Origin: Alphaproteobacteria bacterium UBA1301
GTDB taxonomy: Bacteria; Pseudomonadota; Alphaproteobacteria; Micropepsales; Micropepsaceae
Reading direction: 5' to 3'
Assembly (NCBI GenBank): GCA_002307725.1
Contig: DBUB01000002.1
Coordinates: 610,837-674,836 of the forward strand
DNA: 64,000 nucleotides
The position numbers were made by a program, and so were the translations under genes. The notes beneath the pieces were generated by a model. That model ran no database searches. It saw only the letters and a list, made by a program, of their open reading frames with translations, and was not told where the DNA came from. Shown one piece after another: positions 50,234 to 59,641 of this stretch. The stretch's first letter is position 1; the number at the start of each line of letters is the position of its first letter.

Positions 50234-53215
50234 ATGGCGATCTATCATTTTTCCGCGAAGGTCATCAGTCGCTCAAACGGATCGAGCGCACTGGCCTCGG
50301 CCGCCTATCGCTCGGCCGACCGGCTCTATGACGAGCGCCTCGACCGCCATCACGATTTTACAAATAAGAGCGGTGTCGTTCATTCCGAGGTGATGACGCC
50401 GGAACATGTGCCCGACGAATTCCACGACCGCGAGCGGCTGTGGAATGGCGTTGAATCTTTTGAGAAGCGCAAGGACGCCCAACTTGCCCGCGAGATTGAG
50501 TTCGCCATTCCCCGCGAGCTTGATCAATCCGATGGGATCGAGCTGGCGCGGGACTTCGTTCGTGAAGAGTTTGTGTCCAAGGGTATGATCGCCGATCTCA
50601 ATGTGCATTGGGACATCGGCGCCGATGGCATGGCCAAGCCCCATGCCCACGTCATGCTCACCATGCGGGCCGTGGATGAGAACGGCTTTGGGGCCAAAAT
50701 GCGGGGGTGGAACCGGACCGAAATGCTAGAGCGTTGGCGCGAAGCCTGGGGCGCCCATGTCAATGAGCGTTTGGCGGAGCTCGGGATTGACGCCCGGATC
50801 GATCACCGCTCCTTCGAAGACCAAGGCATTGATCTGGAGCCCCAGCACAAGATTGGCCCCGCCGCCGCCAGAATGGCGGACGAAGGGTTGGAATCGGAGC
50901 GGCTCGAAGATCACCGCGAGATTGCCCGCGAGAACGGGGCAAAAATCATCGCCAACCCCTCCATTGCGCTGGATGCCATCACCCACCAGCAGGCAACCTT
51001 CACCCGGCGGGATTTGGCGATGTTCGTGCATCGCCATTCCGATGGGCTGGACCAGTTCAATGCCGTTATGGGAGCGGTGGAGGGTTCGCCCGATTTGGTG
51101 CGGATCGGTCAAGACGGCCGAGCCAATGAGCGCTTCACCAGCCGACAGATGCTGGCGGTGGAAGAGCGCCTGCACCGGTCTGCCGAGCGGTTGGCGCAAC
51201 GCCAGCACCATCACGTCTTTGAGAGTAGCCGGGAGCGGGCTTTGTCCGCCGCCGAGACGCGCGGATTGGTCCTTTCCCGCGAGCAGCGGACAGCCCTCAC
51301 CCATGTCACGGATGGACGAGACCTCGGCATCGTCATTGGTTATGCCGGAACCGGAAAATCCGCCATGCTGGGGGTGGCCAAAGAGGCTTGGGAGCGTTCC
51401 GGGTTTGAGGTTCGCGGGATTGCGCTTTCCGGCATTGCCGCCGAGAACCTGGAGAGCGGCTCCGGGATTGCGTCCCGCACGATTGCCAGTCTTGAGCACC
51501 AATGGGCGCAAGGCCGTGAGATTCTAGACTCCAATCATGTCCTGGTGATCGACGAAGCGGGCATGGTGGGCTCGCGGCAATTGGAGCGGGTTCTCAGTGA
51601 GGTTGAGCGGCGGGGCGCCAAAGTGGTTCTGGTCGGCGACCCCGAGCAGTTGCAAGCCATTGAGGCCGGTACCGCCTTCCGCTCCTTGAGCGAGCGTCAT
51701 CCCCATGTCGAGATCACCGAGATTCGCCGCCAGCGCGAAGCCTGGCAGCGGGACGCCACTCGCCATCTCGCCACCGGACGGACCGACGAAGGCCTCGACG
51801 GCTATCGTGACCACGGCATGGTCCATGCCGAGCCATCCCGGGAAGAGGCGCGGGAACAACTGGTCGACAGCTGGGATAGCGACCGCCAAGCCACTCCCGG
51901 CAAAACCCGTATTATCCTCACCCACACCAATGAGGAGGTTCAGAATCTCAACCAGCTCGCCCGGACCAAGCTCCGGGAGGCCGGAGAGTTGGGCGAGGAT
52001 GTTGCCATTACCGTCGAACGCGGCAAGCGAACCTTTGCCCCCGGCGACCGGGTGATGATGCTCAAAAATGACCGGGGTCTCGGCATCAAGAACGGCACCC
52101 TTGCCACGGTCGAACGGGTCAGTCCCATCCACATGGATATCCGGCTGGATGACGGCCAAAAAGTTGGATTCGACCTCAAAGATTACAGCCACGTCGACCA
52201 CGGCTATGCCGCCACCATTCACAAAGCCCAAGGTGTGACGGTGGACCGGGTGCATGTGCTGGCCACGCCGGGTCTGGACCGGCACGCTGCCTACGTCGCC
52301 CTCTCGCGCCATCGCGAGCGCGTAGACCTCCACTTTGGCCGCGACGACTTTACCGATGATGCAAGACTCGCACGCGTTCTGTCGCGCGAACGCGCCAAGG
52401 ATATGGCCAGCGACTATAGCCGAGAACCCAATGAGCCAATTCGCGCAATTGGGCAGGGCCAATTGCACAGCTCCTCTGTCGCGGACCAGCAACAGCCTCG
52501 GGCAACGCCGGGGCTGGATCGGTCGTCCCCTACCGAGCAACAGCAAACCCAGACAAAGCGCGGACTGTTCGCGACCTTCAGGCCGCAAATGCCAGTGCCA
52601 GATCACAAGGCAGACCGGCAGCAGAGCTCGGATCGCGATGCCGCTCCCAAGCTGTCGCGAGGTACGCCCGAGTGGGTCGCTGAGCGCGATGCTGCGATTG
52701 GCCAGTACGGGCGCGCGCTCACAGATATTGGCCGCATGCACGCCAGACAGCTGCCGGTGCTGCCGGAACAGGAACGCGCCTTGGAAAAGGCGCGAGCTGC
52801 GCTCGACGCGGTGCGACCCAAGATGGCGGCCGATATGGAAAGTGCGCTCGCCAACGATCCTTCGCTGATCCGGGACGCAACAAGTGGGCGGACAAATCGG
52901 GTCATCCGGGCTCTGCAAGTTGAAGCCGAAATCCGTACCAATCCTGCGCTTCGCGCCGACCGGTTTGTCGCCGAATGGCAAGGCTTGTCGAAGGCACGCA
53001 GCCGGATGGAACGAGCCTACGACTTCGACGGCGCAAAAGCTATGCGCGCCGACATGGCAGGGATGGCCAAATCTCTGGAGCGCGATCCGCAAGTCGAATC
53101 GATTCTGCGTAACCGCAAAATCGAGTTGGGGCTGCAGATGTCCACCGGCCGCAGCATTGGAGCAGACCTGATGGATCATCTGGGGCTCGGTCGTGGACGC
53201 GGACTGGGTTTGTGA
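50234..53215 (+). CDS. traA: Ti-type conjugative relaxase TraA
   Basis: A 993-residue bifunctional relaxase. The MobA/MobL nickase (1-220) starts MAIYHFSAKVISRSNGSSAL and has the metal-binding HIS motif KPHAHVMLTMRAVDENGFG. A RecD/TraI-type helicase follows with Walker A GYAGTGKSAM, VLVIDEAGMVGSRQLERVL, VLVGDPEQLQAIEAG and YAATIHKAQGVTVDRVHVL. The C-terminal 250 residues are helical and Gln-rich. It nicks oriT and unwinds the strand to be transferred. No coupling or channel genes accompany it, so transfer would need a helper conjugative element. Confidence 0.95.
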   Translation: MAIYHFSAKVISRSNGSSALASAAYRSADRLYDERLDRHHDFTNKSGVVHSEVMTPEHVPDEFHDRERLWNGVESFEKRKDAQLAREIEFAIPRELDQSDGIELARDFVREEFVSKGMIADLNVHWDIGADGMAKPHAHVMLTMRAVDENGFGAKMRGWNRTEMLERWREAWGAHVNERLAELGIDARIDHRSFEDQGIDLEPQHKIGPAAARMADEGLESERLEDHREIARENGAKIIANPSIALDAITHQQATFTRRDLAMFVHRHSDGLDQFNAVMGAVEGSPDLVRIGQDGRANERFTSRQMLAVEERLHRSAERLAQRQHHHVFESSRERALSAAETRGLVLSREQRTALTHVTDGRDLGIVIGYAGTGKSAMLGVAKEAWERSGFEVRGIALSGIAAENLESGSGIASRTIASLEHQWAQGREILDSNHVLVIDEAGMVGSRQLERVLSEVERRGAKVVLVGDPEQLQAIEAGTAFRSLSERHPHVEITEIRRQREAWQRDATRHLATGRTDEGLDGYRDHGMVHAEPSREEAREQLVDSWDSDRQATPGKTRIILTHTNEEVQNLNQLARTKLREAGELGEDVAITVERGKRTFAPGDRVMMLKNDRGLGIKNGTLATVERVSPIHMDIRLDDGQKVGFDLKDYSHVDHGYAATIHKAQGVTVDRVHVLATPGLDRHAAYVALSRHRERVDLHFGRDDFTDDARLARVLSRERAKDMASDYSREPNEPIRAIGQGQLHSSSVADQQQPRATPGLDRSSPTEQQQTQTKRGLFATFRPQMPVPDHKADRQQSSDRDAAPKLSRGTPEWVAERDAAIGQYGRALTDIGRMHARQLPVLPEQERALEKARAALDAVRPKMAADMESALANDPSLIRDATSGRTNRVIRALQVEAEIRTNPALRADRFVAEWQGLSKARSRMERAYDFDGAKAMRADMAGMAKSLERDPQVESILRNRKIELGLQMSTGRSIGADLMDHLGLGRGRGLGL

Positions 53216-53245
53216 ATGCGAAACCTGTGAACCTGGGAGAACGGC

Positions 53246-53995
53246 ATGAACAGCGAAATCCAGAGCCCACGCGATGGCGAAATTCATCCGCCGTCGGCCA
53301 ATAGCGAACCATCGCAGGCCCCGCCTGACGATTCGGCCGCCGCTGCCTTCGAGGCCTTGCGCGAAGAAGTGGCCCTCGTTCGCCGCGCCGTGGGCGGTCT
53401 TGCTGCCGACCGCGCCTCGATAACAATTCCCGATTACAGCGAGACACTCGCCAATATCCTGCAAGCTGGTGCGGTCACAGCCCGGCGTCTCAAAGCCATT
53501 GCGGAGATGCCCGCTCTGTCCGCTACGCCAGACCAACTAGCCCGGCAGATTGCCGCCGCAGGAGAAACCGCCCGCCGCGGCGATCAATTGGCGCTGACGG
53601 AAGCGAGCGCAGTTTTGCGGAACGCCGCGCAGGAGATGAAGGCTCAGTTACGCACAGCGCGCTCTGCGAAAATGCAGCGCAATTGGTTGATCGCAACAGG
53701 TGTTGGCGGTCTCGTTGCCGGGATGGTTCTCTGGGCCGCACTCGCTGGCGTATGGGCGCGAAATCCTCCCGAGCATCGCGGATCACCGGAAGAGAAGGCC
53801 GCCGCGATACTGGGCATGGATCAAGTCGCCGCTGGAGAGCATTTGCTCCAAACCGCGGCGCCGCAGCTATGGCAGGACCTCGTCCTTGGAGATCGCATCG
53901 TCATCGCTAACCGGCAGGCTCTGGAGGTTTGCCGAAACAAGACCCGCAAACAAAATGCACGCTGTGTCATCATTATTCCCGCCAATCAGCCGTGA
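53246..53995 (+). CDS. DUF6118 family membrane protein of mobilization block
   Basis: A 249-residue protein. The acidic, Pro-rich start is followed by a coiled helix (AFEALREEVALVRRAVGGLAA). A membrane segment lies near 150-170 (LIATGVGGLVAGMVLWAALAG). The second part has AAAILGMDQVAAGEHLLQTAA and ends CVIIIPANQP. It commonly follows TraA-type relaxase genes in Alphaproteobacteria, and starts 30 bases after traA. The role in transfer is unknown. Confidence 0.8.
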   Translation: MNSEIQSPRDGEIHPPSANSEPSQAPPDDSAAAAFEALREEVALVRRAVGGLAADRASITIPDYSETLANILQAGAVTARRLKAIAEMPALSATPDQLARQIAAAGETARRGDQLALTEASAVLRNAAQEMKAQLRTARSAKMQRNWLIATGVGGLVAGMVLWAALAGVWARNPPEHRGSPEEKAAAILGMDQVAAGEHLLQTAAPQLWQDLVLGDRIVIANRQALEVCRNKTRKQNARCVIIIPANQP

Positions 53996-54419
53996 TCGTA
54001 AGCGTATGCATCCGTCGATCCAATCCTGTTAGGTTCTTCGGTTGGCGGGGCCTGTCAAGGCGCATGCCCCGCTTCGCGGGCGGCTTCGCCGACCTTGACA
54101 GCCCCCGTCAACCGAAGTGGGGCTTGGGATCGGATCGATGGCAAAATGCGGATTGTGAGAAACACCAGCCCCGAAACTGCCTGCTTCAGAAAGGAGACGG
54201 AGCGATAACTATCCGCATCGGAAGAATGCGAATGACAAAAATGCATCGGCGGCGAAAAAAATTTCCAGTTCCAGAACACCTCTTCAATACGCTGAAACCC
54301 ACTCTCGTATCTGCAACTACGCTGGAGCACGCTTAAACCACAAGACGGTGCATCCGCGCTGCCATTGACTCCGAGGGCCTGCATACAAACATCATCCTCA
54401 CACGATTGAGGATGACCTC
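53996..54419. other. Gap between transfer block and alpA
   Basis: 424 bases without a credible gene. It holds the large inverted repeat at 54036-54117. The right half is AT-richer and probably carries the alpA promoter, but no consensus is clear. Short frames here lack protein character. Confidence 0.5.
54036..54117. terminator. Large hairpin downstream of the traA operon
   Basis: CTTCGGTTGGCGGGG plus CCTGTCAAGG pair with CCTTGACAG plus CCCCGTCAACCGAAG, giving arms of about 25 bases around a loop with its own GC stem (CCCCGCTTCGCGGG). It can fold into a long cruciform. It may end the traA/DUF6118 transcript or be a recombination or repeat element; no T-run follows. Confidence 0.6.
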
Positions 54420-54671
54420 ATGCCTGAACCCGACAAGATTTTACGGATGCGAACGGTGCTGGCGCGCACCGGCCTCAGCCGCTCCACCATCTATCGCAAA
54501 ATGAAGGATGGAACGTTTCCGAGCCAAGTACGCATCAGCGAACACTGCTGCGGCTGGCGCGAGTCGGAGATCAACCGTTGGATAGACGATCCTGTGCATT
54601 ACCGTGAGGACGGACGGAATCGGACTAATCCGCCAAAAGAATCGGAAGTCACTGAGGGGACGCCGCGTTAG
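54420..54671 (+). CDS. AlpA family transcriptional regulator
   Basis: An 83-residue MerR-like winged-helix protein. It reads ILRMRTVLARTGLSRSTIYR, KMKDGTFPSQVRISEHCCGW and RESEINRWIDDP, the AlpA/phage Excisionase fold. AlpA proteins activate or control integrase expression and excision of P4-like islands. It lies between the transfer block and the accessory genes, 4.8 kb from the integrase it may control. A following gap (54672-54919) contains nothing recognisable apart from a ribosome site. Confidence 0.9.
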   Translation: MPEPDKILRMRTVLARTGLSRSTIYRKMKDGTFPSQVRISEHCCGWRESEINRWIDDPVHYREDGRNRTNPPKESEVTEGTPR

Positions 54672-54919
54672 GATGGTTCGTTAGACGGCTCGACACCTGT
54701 AATCCCCATTATGGGAAGTGGGCGACCGGGACTTTTTCTGAACGGTGAGTTAGCTCTAGGCTCGCACCACCAATGGCCCTACCAATGCGGCGGTAGTGGA
54801 TTACGAAATAATTCCTATTGATTCTAGGGGGCTTTCGGGGAAGTTTTCACGTGCGCGCACCCCAAAAGTGTATTCTATAGGCGTCCGACTTGGCTTTTCA
54901 TTTCACAAGGAGGACGCAT

Positions 54920-55297
54920 ATGAATCGTACAATTGTAGCAAGCAATCCAGAGCACAATCGGGACCTTGGCATTCGTGGAAATCTGATCGCAGGCGGATTA
55001 GTAGCTGGTGTCGCGTTCATTGGTATCAAGTTTCTCGGTCCGCACTTTGTGCCGACCCTTGATTCAAGTATGTGGAATATAATCTCATCAGTATTGAGCG
55101 CGGTTATTGCGCTACTGACATATCCGCTCAGCTGGGCTTGGCGAAAATTTCGCTGTGAAATCCGCAGACGCAGGGCTGCTTCCGCGCTCGCGCCCCACGA
55201 GGTTGATACCTTTATCATGCCCCAGTTCGCACCCATGCAGACGCCAACATGGCGGTTACCTGATTATGATCATCGACACCGTGACTGTTTCTACTGA
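54920..55297 (+). CDS. Small two-TM membrane protein
   Basis: A 125-residue protein with two probable membrane helices: NLIAGGLVAGVAFIGIKFL (about 25-45) and WNIISSVLSAVIALLTYPLSW (about 55-78). A basic loop and a Cys/His-containing soluble tail follow. The ATG at 54920 is set by a strong AGGAGG six bases before it. The gene overlaps or abuts the DUF2971 gene, depending on which start that gene uses. No family was recognised. In defence modules a small membrane partner often sits beside a soluble effector; here that is conjecture. Confidence 0.7.
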   Translation: MNRTIVASNPEHNRDLGIRGNLIAGGLVAGVAFIGIKFLGPHFVPTLDSSMWNIISSVLSAVIALLTYPLSWAWRKFRCEIRRRRAASALAPHEVDTFIMPQFAPMQTPTWRLPDYDHRHRDCFY

Positions 55298-55349
55298 TCA
55301 AGTTCCTCGCCGTCCGGCCCAACAATCATGTTTTGGGATACTAATCGTC

Positions 55350-55964
55350 ATGCTCGCATACAAATTTCGGCCGCCAGAGCAAGCTGCTTATGCATTAGAC
55401 ATAATCCTCAACAACAGACTGTACTGCGCTGATTGGAAAACGCTGAATGATCCGATGGAAGGAAAGCTTTCTTGCGGAGTCCCAGGTCCAACGGAAATGT
55501 TCTCCGAAGTGTGCGCAGAGACAAACAGGTACAAAGTCTGTTCACTTTCTGCCACTTTTAATCAGCACTTGCTCTGGGGACACTACGCGGGTGGCTTTAA
55601 AGGTCTTGCAGTCGAGGTTGAGATCGATATTTTCCCACCAGATGTGGTCATGGTCGATTATAGACCAGACGCATACGCCGCGATTGAAAACAGCCCTTTC
55701 AGCACAGCAGAAGAAACTGCTCGCTATGTTCTATCGTCAAAATACGAAGCGTGGCAGTGCGAAAAAGAGATTAGAGTGCTGAGCCGTAATACTGAATGGT
55801 ATGGGCTGAAAAGTCCGGTGCAACGCGTAATCGTTGGGCACTACATGGACACCACGCTACTTGATACTTTTAAAATCGTATGCGGGCACAAGAAAATTGA
55901 ACTATTGCAAGAACAAATCTTACCCAACGGTAAAATAGATACCCTTCGAATACCCTCAACCTGA
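55350..55964 (+). CDS. DUF2971 family protein
   Basis: A 204-residue protein: MLAYKFRPPEQAAYALDIILN, NRLYCADWKTLNDPMEGKLSC, YKVCSLSATFNQHLLWGHYAG, GFKGLAVEVEID and EAWQCEKEIRVLSRN. Those blocks (LNDPxE, WxHYA, KxxxWxxExExR) define DUF2971, which occurs often in phage-defence neighbourhoods, although the function is not established. The ATG at 55350 is chosen because family proteins begin YKF or YRY at the start; ATG 55266 would overlap the previous gene. Base composition is AT-richer than the surroundings, suggesting recent acquisition. Confidence 0.87.
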   Translation: MLAYKFRPPEQAAYALDIILNNRLYCADWKTLNDPMEGKLSCGVPGPTEMFSEVCAETNRYKVCSLSATFNQHLLWGHYAGGFKGLAVEVEIDIFPPDVVMVDYRPDAYAAIENSPFSTAEETARYVLSSKYEAWQCEKEIRVLSRNTEWYGLKSPVQRVIVGHYMDTTLLDTFKIVCGHKKIELLQEQILPNGKIDTLRIPST

Positions 55965-56500
55965 CAGCCTGAAAATCGTGCTGTGCGAGACATTGTAGCT
56001 GCGGGCAATCTCCCGCATCGGTGCCCTCTTTTCGCGCCGCAGGGGCGCTTCGCGCTGCTGGTGCGCAGTGAGTTTCGGCTTTCGGCCCATCTTCACGCCA
56101 CGCGCTACGGCGCGGGCGCGCCCTTCGCCGGTGCGGGCGCGGATCAGCTCCCGCTCGAACTCCGCAAGGCCGCCTAGCACCGTGAGCGTCAGGCGGCCGT
56201 GTGCGGTCGTGGTGTCCGCCCATGTGTCGCCTAGCGACCGAAATCCGGCTTTCTTGTCTCCGATCGCCGCCAGAGTGTTGAGCAGATCGCGCGTCGATCG
56301 CGCGAGCCGGTCAAGCCTAGTCACCATCAGCACATCGCCGGCGACGAGCTGGGCAAGGGTGCGACGGAGTTGGGCGCGGTCCGTCTTCGCGCCGCTTGCC
56401 ACTTCGCGGAATACCTTCTTGCATCCTGCCTTGGTGAGCTGGCGCACTTGCGCCTCCACGCTCTGGCCATCTATCGATACCGCGCTTAGCCGTAAATCAT
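55956..56500 (-). pseudogene. Serine resolvase/invertase gene with disrupted N-terminus
   Basis: From Glu 2 on it is a typical serine recombinase: EAQVRQLTKAGCKKVFREVAS, GAKTDRAQLRRTLAQLVAGDV, VTRLDRLARSTRDLLNTL, GLAEFERELIRARTGEGRARA and an HTH tail (REIARSYNVSHSTIFRLSG). Upstream, the expected MIYGYARVS start is present at 56500 but reads TAA after GGC, then lacks one base before the active-site Ser codon. Thus a nonsense change and a frameshift destroy the catalytic N-terminus. Its 3' end overlaps the end of the DUF2971 gene by nine bases. Confidence 0.85.
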
Positions 56501-56715
56501 GGGCCTATTTCGTACCGGATTTACGCACCAGAAAAGCGCAATCGGGCCACCGGCCTAATTCTTGTGCGTAATTATCGAGATGTGCACCGCAGGCTACTTT
56601 TGGCCTAACGCTGTCCCATAGAGGTGATAGGCGATGCTCAAAGATGTATATTTTGAGATGGGGGCTATGGGATGTTTTGATGAAGCCTGTACGCCAATAG
56701 CCATGGAGACGTCAG

Positions 56716-58128
56716 GTGTCGGAATATTTCAAAGCGCTCAGATTCTTACAAGACGAAATAGATCGCTTCGCTAAAATGGGCCTTCCTGAGTTACAGGCTC
56801 TCTCCGTTCAGGACAACTTCTCGACGATTTGTCATCCCGAAGGGCATGGCTCGATCATCTGCGGAGCAGCCGCATTTTTGCGGCTCAGAACGGCGGCAGA
56901 GTCAGCAATTTTCAGAGAGGGGTATTCGGAGAGGATGACGGTCGAGAACCTCTTTGATATCCTTATAGACAATATCGTTGAACGCTTCCTGCGTCAGGGG
57001 CTGCTAATCAATCAGTCGAGCGCTGACAAGTTGTTTGCCGATTCAGTGAAATCAGCCTCGAAGGCGCTTCGTTCCACTACGCACTTAATCCCATGTCTGA
57101 TTTCGGACGACAAAGAGCCCGCAGAATTTAACATCGGCAAAATTCGTTTTCGTCCTTGCCAAGTATGTCTCGATGAATTGCTGCCGCTGTTTGAGCAATA
57201 CCAGTCCGAGATACGAGCTACGGATGGAAACAACGACATCCTCCTAGATGACACGATCAAGTATTACAAATCGTTTGATTGGATCGCCGAACTCACAATT
57301 GACCAAGCCGATGCAGCCGCTTCCCGGAAAATTGCAGCGAGTGCAGTCGAAGTGGCACTCAATTTTTTGCACATGCTCTTGGGCGCAACGTATTCACAGC
57401 ACCTTAGGGTTTGCGGGCCGAGCCCAAATGTCGAAAACCGTGGCCACTTCGCGGTCTGCGATGGAAAGATTTGCGATGTGGAAATTAATCGCTCATGGCA
57501 GGATCGGAGCCTTGGCGAGGGATGGTGGCAACACTTGAGTCAAATCGGTGCCGCTGCCGTTTTGCCTATCATTGGCAAGGTAGTTGACAATAGTTTGACG
57601 CTGGCCCCGGCACCGCTCGCTCGACGTCTAATAGACGCGGCGCATTGGTACGGAGATGCATCACGAGAGAAATTCCCCGCATCTCAAATGGTGAAATTTG
57701 TCATCGCCATGGAGAGGATTTTGACGACAGCCAAGGAAAAGGATCTAACTAAAACATTTTGTGATCGTGGGAGCGCCTTAACGACGTTTCCGCACAGAGA
57801 TCACAGGCTGGACGAACGGCGCCGATTTGCAAAAGTTTACGAAGCCCGCTCTCGTTTCGTACACGGCTCTAGCTCACCCTCTGACAAAAAGTACCTTATT
57901 CTATTGGCCGAATCTGAAGAGCTTAGTCGAGCGGTGTTGTGGAGTGCCCTCCATTTTTTTAACCAGGATGATCGGATCGTTGATCCTTCCGTGACTGATA
58001 AGCGACTGGGAAAATGTTTTGACTCATTGGTCAAGTTATTTGAAACCAGGGCTAAGTGGCGCTCTCTATTTGGTACGTTAGGAAAGACCTGCAAACGTTG
58101 GGTGTCCCGCGTGGTGCAAAAATCTTGA
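56716..58128 (+). CDS. HEPN-domain (ApeA-like) protein, possible defence gene
   Basis: A 470-residue protein starting at GTG 56716. The N-terminal half is not recognised. The C-terminal region (about 320-440) is helical and holds YEARSRFVHGSSS with the HEPN R-x4-H motif (R378, H383), preceded by VKFVIAMERILTTAKEKDL. HEPN domains of the ApeA type are RNases in toxin or phage-defence proteins. The lower GC content and isolated position between a dead resolvase and the integrase suit a cargo gene. No antitoxin is obvious next to it. Function is inferred from the motif only. Confidence 0.75.
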   Translation: MSEYFKALRFLQDEIDRFAKMGLPELQALSVQDNFSTICHPEGHGSIICGAAAFLRLRTAAESAIFREGYSERMTVENLFDILIDNIVERFLRQGLLINQSSADKLFADSVKSASKALRSTTHLIPCLISDDKEPAEFNIGKIRFRPCQVCLDELLPLFEQYQSEIRATDGNNDILLDDTIKYYKSFDWIAELTIDQADAAASRKIAASAVEVALNFLHMLLGATYSQHLRVCGPSPNVENRGHFAVCDGKICDVEINRSWQDRSLGEGWWQHLSQIGAAAVLPIIGKVVDNSLTLAPAPLARRLIDAAHWYGDASREKFPASQMVKFVIAMERILTTAKEKDLTKTFCDRGSALTTFPHRDHRLDERRRFAKVYEARSRFVHGSSSPSDKKYLILLAESEELSRAVLWSALHFFNQDDRIVDPSVTDKRLGKCFDSLVKLFETRAKWRSLFGTLGKTCKRWVSRVVQKS

Positions 58129-58234
58129 GTTCTGCGCCGATAAACTAAACTCGCCACCATGCACGGCCATCCCGCGTTAGGTGCTCCGATCTTTACGGAA
58201 AACTCGTATAGTTGTGTTGTCGTACGTCGCAGCG

Positions 58235-59458
58235 CTAATCAGGTTTCTTGAAATTCCCGACGATCACCTTGCCCCTATCGGCAACGTCATCGAGATAATT
58301 CGCCCAGGCTTGCATCATCTTGCGGCGGTCATCTAGGTATTTGGTTCGGTCATAGGCCGCGTCGACCTTGTTGCGTGGTGCGTGTGCGAGTTGGCGATCG
58401 ACGACCTCGTGAGGATACTTCAGTTTCTCTTTGATCGTCGTCATCGCCAGTGAGCGGAAGCCATGGCCGGTCATGCGGCCTTTGTAGCCGAGCCGTTCCA
58501 GCGCCTTCAGGATGGTGTTGTTGCTCATATGACGGCGCGGTTTGGTCGGGCTGGCAAACACCCATTGATATTTCCCGTTCATCGCTTGCAGTTCGCGAAG
58601 GATTGCTAGCGACTGCCTCGACAGGGGAACAATATGGGGCTTGCGCATCTTCATGCGCTCTGCGGGGATCGACCACTCGGCCTCTTCGAAATTGAATTCG
58701 TCCCAGGTAGCTTTGATGAGTTCTCCGGTTCGTACGAAGGTGAGCAGCATCAGCCGGATCGCGAGGCGGGTGAGGATGTATAGCCGCGCATCGTTCCGGC
58801 CCAGGGCGTGCAGGAACTCCGGCAGCTCTTTCGGCTCAATTGATGAGAAGTGGCCATGCCGTACCGGCTTGAGCGCGCCTTTCAGGTCGGTGGTGGGGTT
58901 GCGTTCGACCCGGCCCGTCACCACGGCGTAGCGAAATATCTGCCCGCAATACTGTCCCGCCCGGCGAGCCATTTCGCCCGCCCCGCGGTTTTCGATCTTC
59001 TTAAGGGCGTTCAGGACCACCAGTGGCGAGATATCTGCGACCGGGCGCTGGCCGATGACAGGAAAGATGTCCATTTCCAGCCGGTGCAAAATGTCCTGGC
59101 TATAATTTGGCGTCCATTTTTCCCGGTTTCGCTCATGCCATTCGCGGGCCACAGCCTCGAACGTATTGGCGGCATTTATTTCAGCAAGCTGTCTCCGATC
59201 CTGTTTGGCAGAGGAGGGATCGATCCCGTCAGCCAGCAACTTGCGGGCGACAGTTCTCTTTTCTCGGGCATCTGCCAGGGAGACCTCGGGGTAGACGCCC
59301 AGGGCGAGAACCTTCTCTTTGCCGAGGAATCGGTATTTCAGCCGCCAATACCGTCCGCCGTTCGGCGCGATATGCAGATACAGACCCTGGCCATCTGTCT
59401 TCTTATAGGACTTGGCCTTGGGGCGGGCACTTTTACAGGCTGTATCCGTCAGAGGCAT
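58235..59458 (-). CDS. P4-type tyrosine integrase of the island
   Basis: A 407-residue tyrosine recombinase with a DUF4102 arm-binding domain (PLTDTACKSARPKAKSYKKTD), a core-binding domain and a catalytic domain. Catalytic residues: Arg in FVRTGELIKATWDEF, HxxR in GHGFRSLAMTTI, His in LAHAPRNKV and Tyr in AYDRTKYLDD. It looks intact. It recombines the island at the 3' end of tRNA-Ser(GCT), 167 bases upstream of its start. ATG 59458 is chosen by comparison to the truncated copy; the frame open up to 59722 crosses the tRNA gene. Confidence 0.96.
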   Translation of the reverse strand: MPLTDTACKSARPKAKSYKKTDGQGLYLHIAPNGGRYWRLKYRFLGKEKVLALGVYPEVSLADAREKRTVARKLLADGIDPSSAKQDRRQLAEINAANTFEAVAREWHERNREKWTPNYSQDILHRLEMDIFPVIGQRPVADISPLVVLNALKKIENRGAGEMARRAGQYCGQIFRYAVVTGRVERNPTTDLKGALKPVRHGHFSSIEPKELPEFLHALGRNDARLYILTRLAIRLMLLTFVRTGELIKATWDEFNFEEAEWSIPAERMKMRKPHIVPLSRQSLAILRELQAMNGKYQWVFASPTKPRRHMSNNTILKALERLGYKGRMTGHGFRSLAMTTIKEKLKYPHEVVDRQLAHAPRNKVDAAYDRTKYLDDRRKMMQAWANYLDDVADRGKVIVGNFKKPD

Positions 59459-59516
59459 TGGGGGTATCTCCGCACCTCGATTTTCGAAAAGTACCCCCAA
59501 AAGTACCCCCAGCGGG

Positions 59517-59641
59517 TCGGGATGCTGGGAAACGTCCTTGGATGGCACGGTGCATAATATGCCCGTTTTTATTGGGTTTTTGAAGGGTTTTCGAGATGTG
59601 GTGGGACGTGCTGGGAAAGAAAACTGGCGGAGCCGGAGGGA
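59517..59641 (+). repeat. Right direct repeat / att-like end of island
   Basis: Partner of 38770-38892. It runs from the integrase leader into the 3' end of the tRNA gene (TGGCGGAGCCGGAGGGA). Differences from the left copy are few; the left copy lacks GAG within the tRNA part. This junction is the functional att site if the tRNA 3' end is the crossover zone. Confidence 0.85.

Noticed and set aside
51524..53536. 670-codon open frame on the minus strand opposite traA
   Set aside because: It is the mirror of the relaxase codons; no domain or ribosome site is visible.
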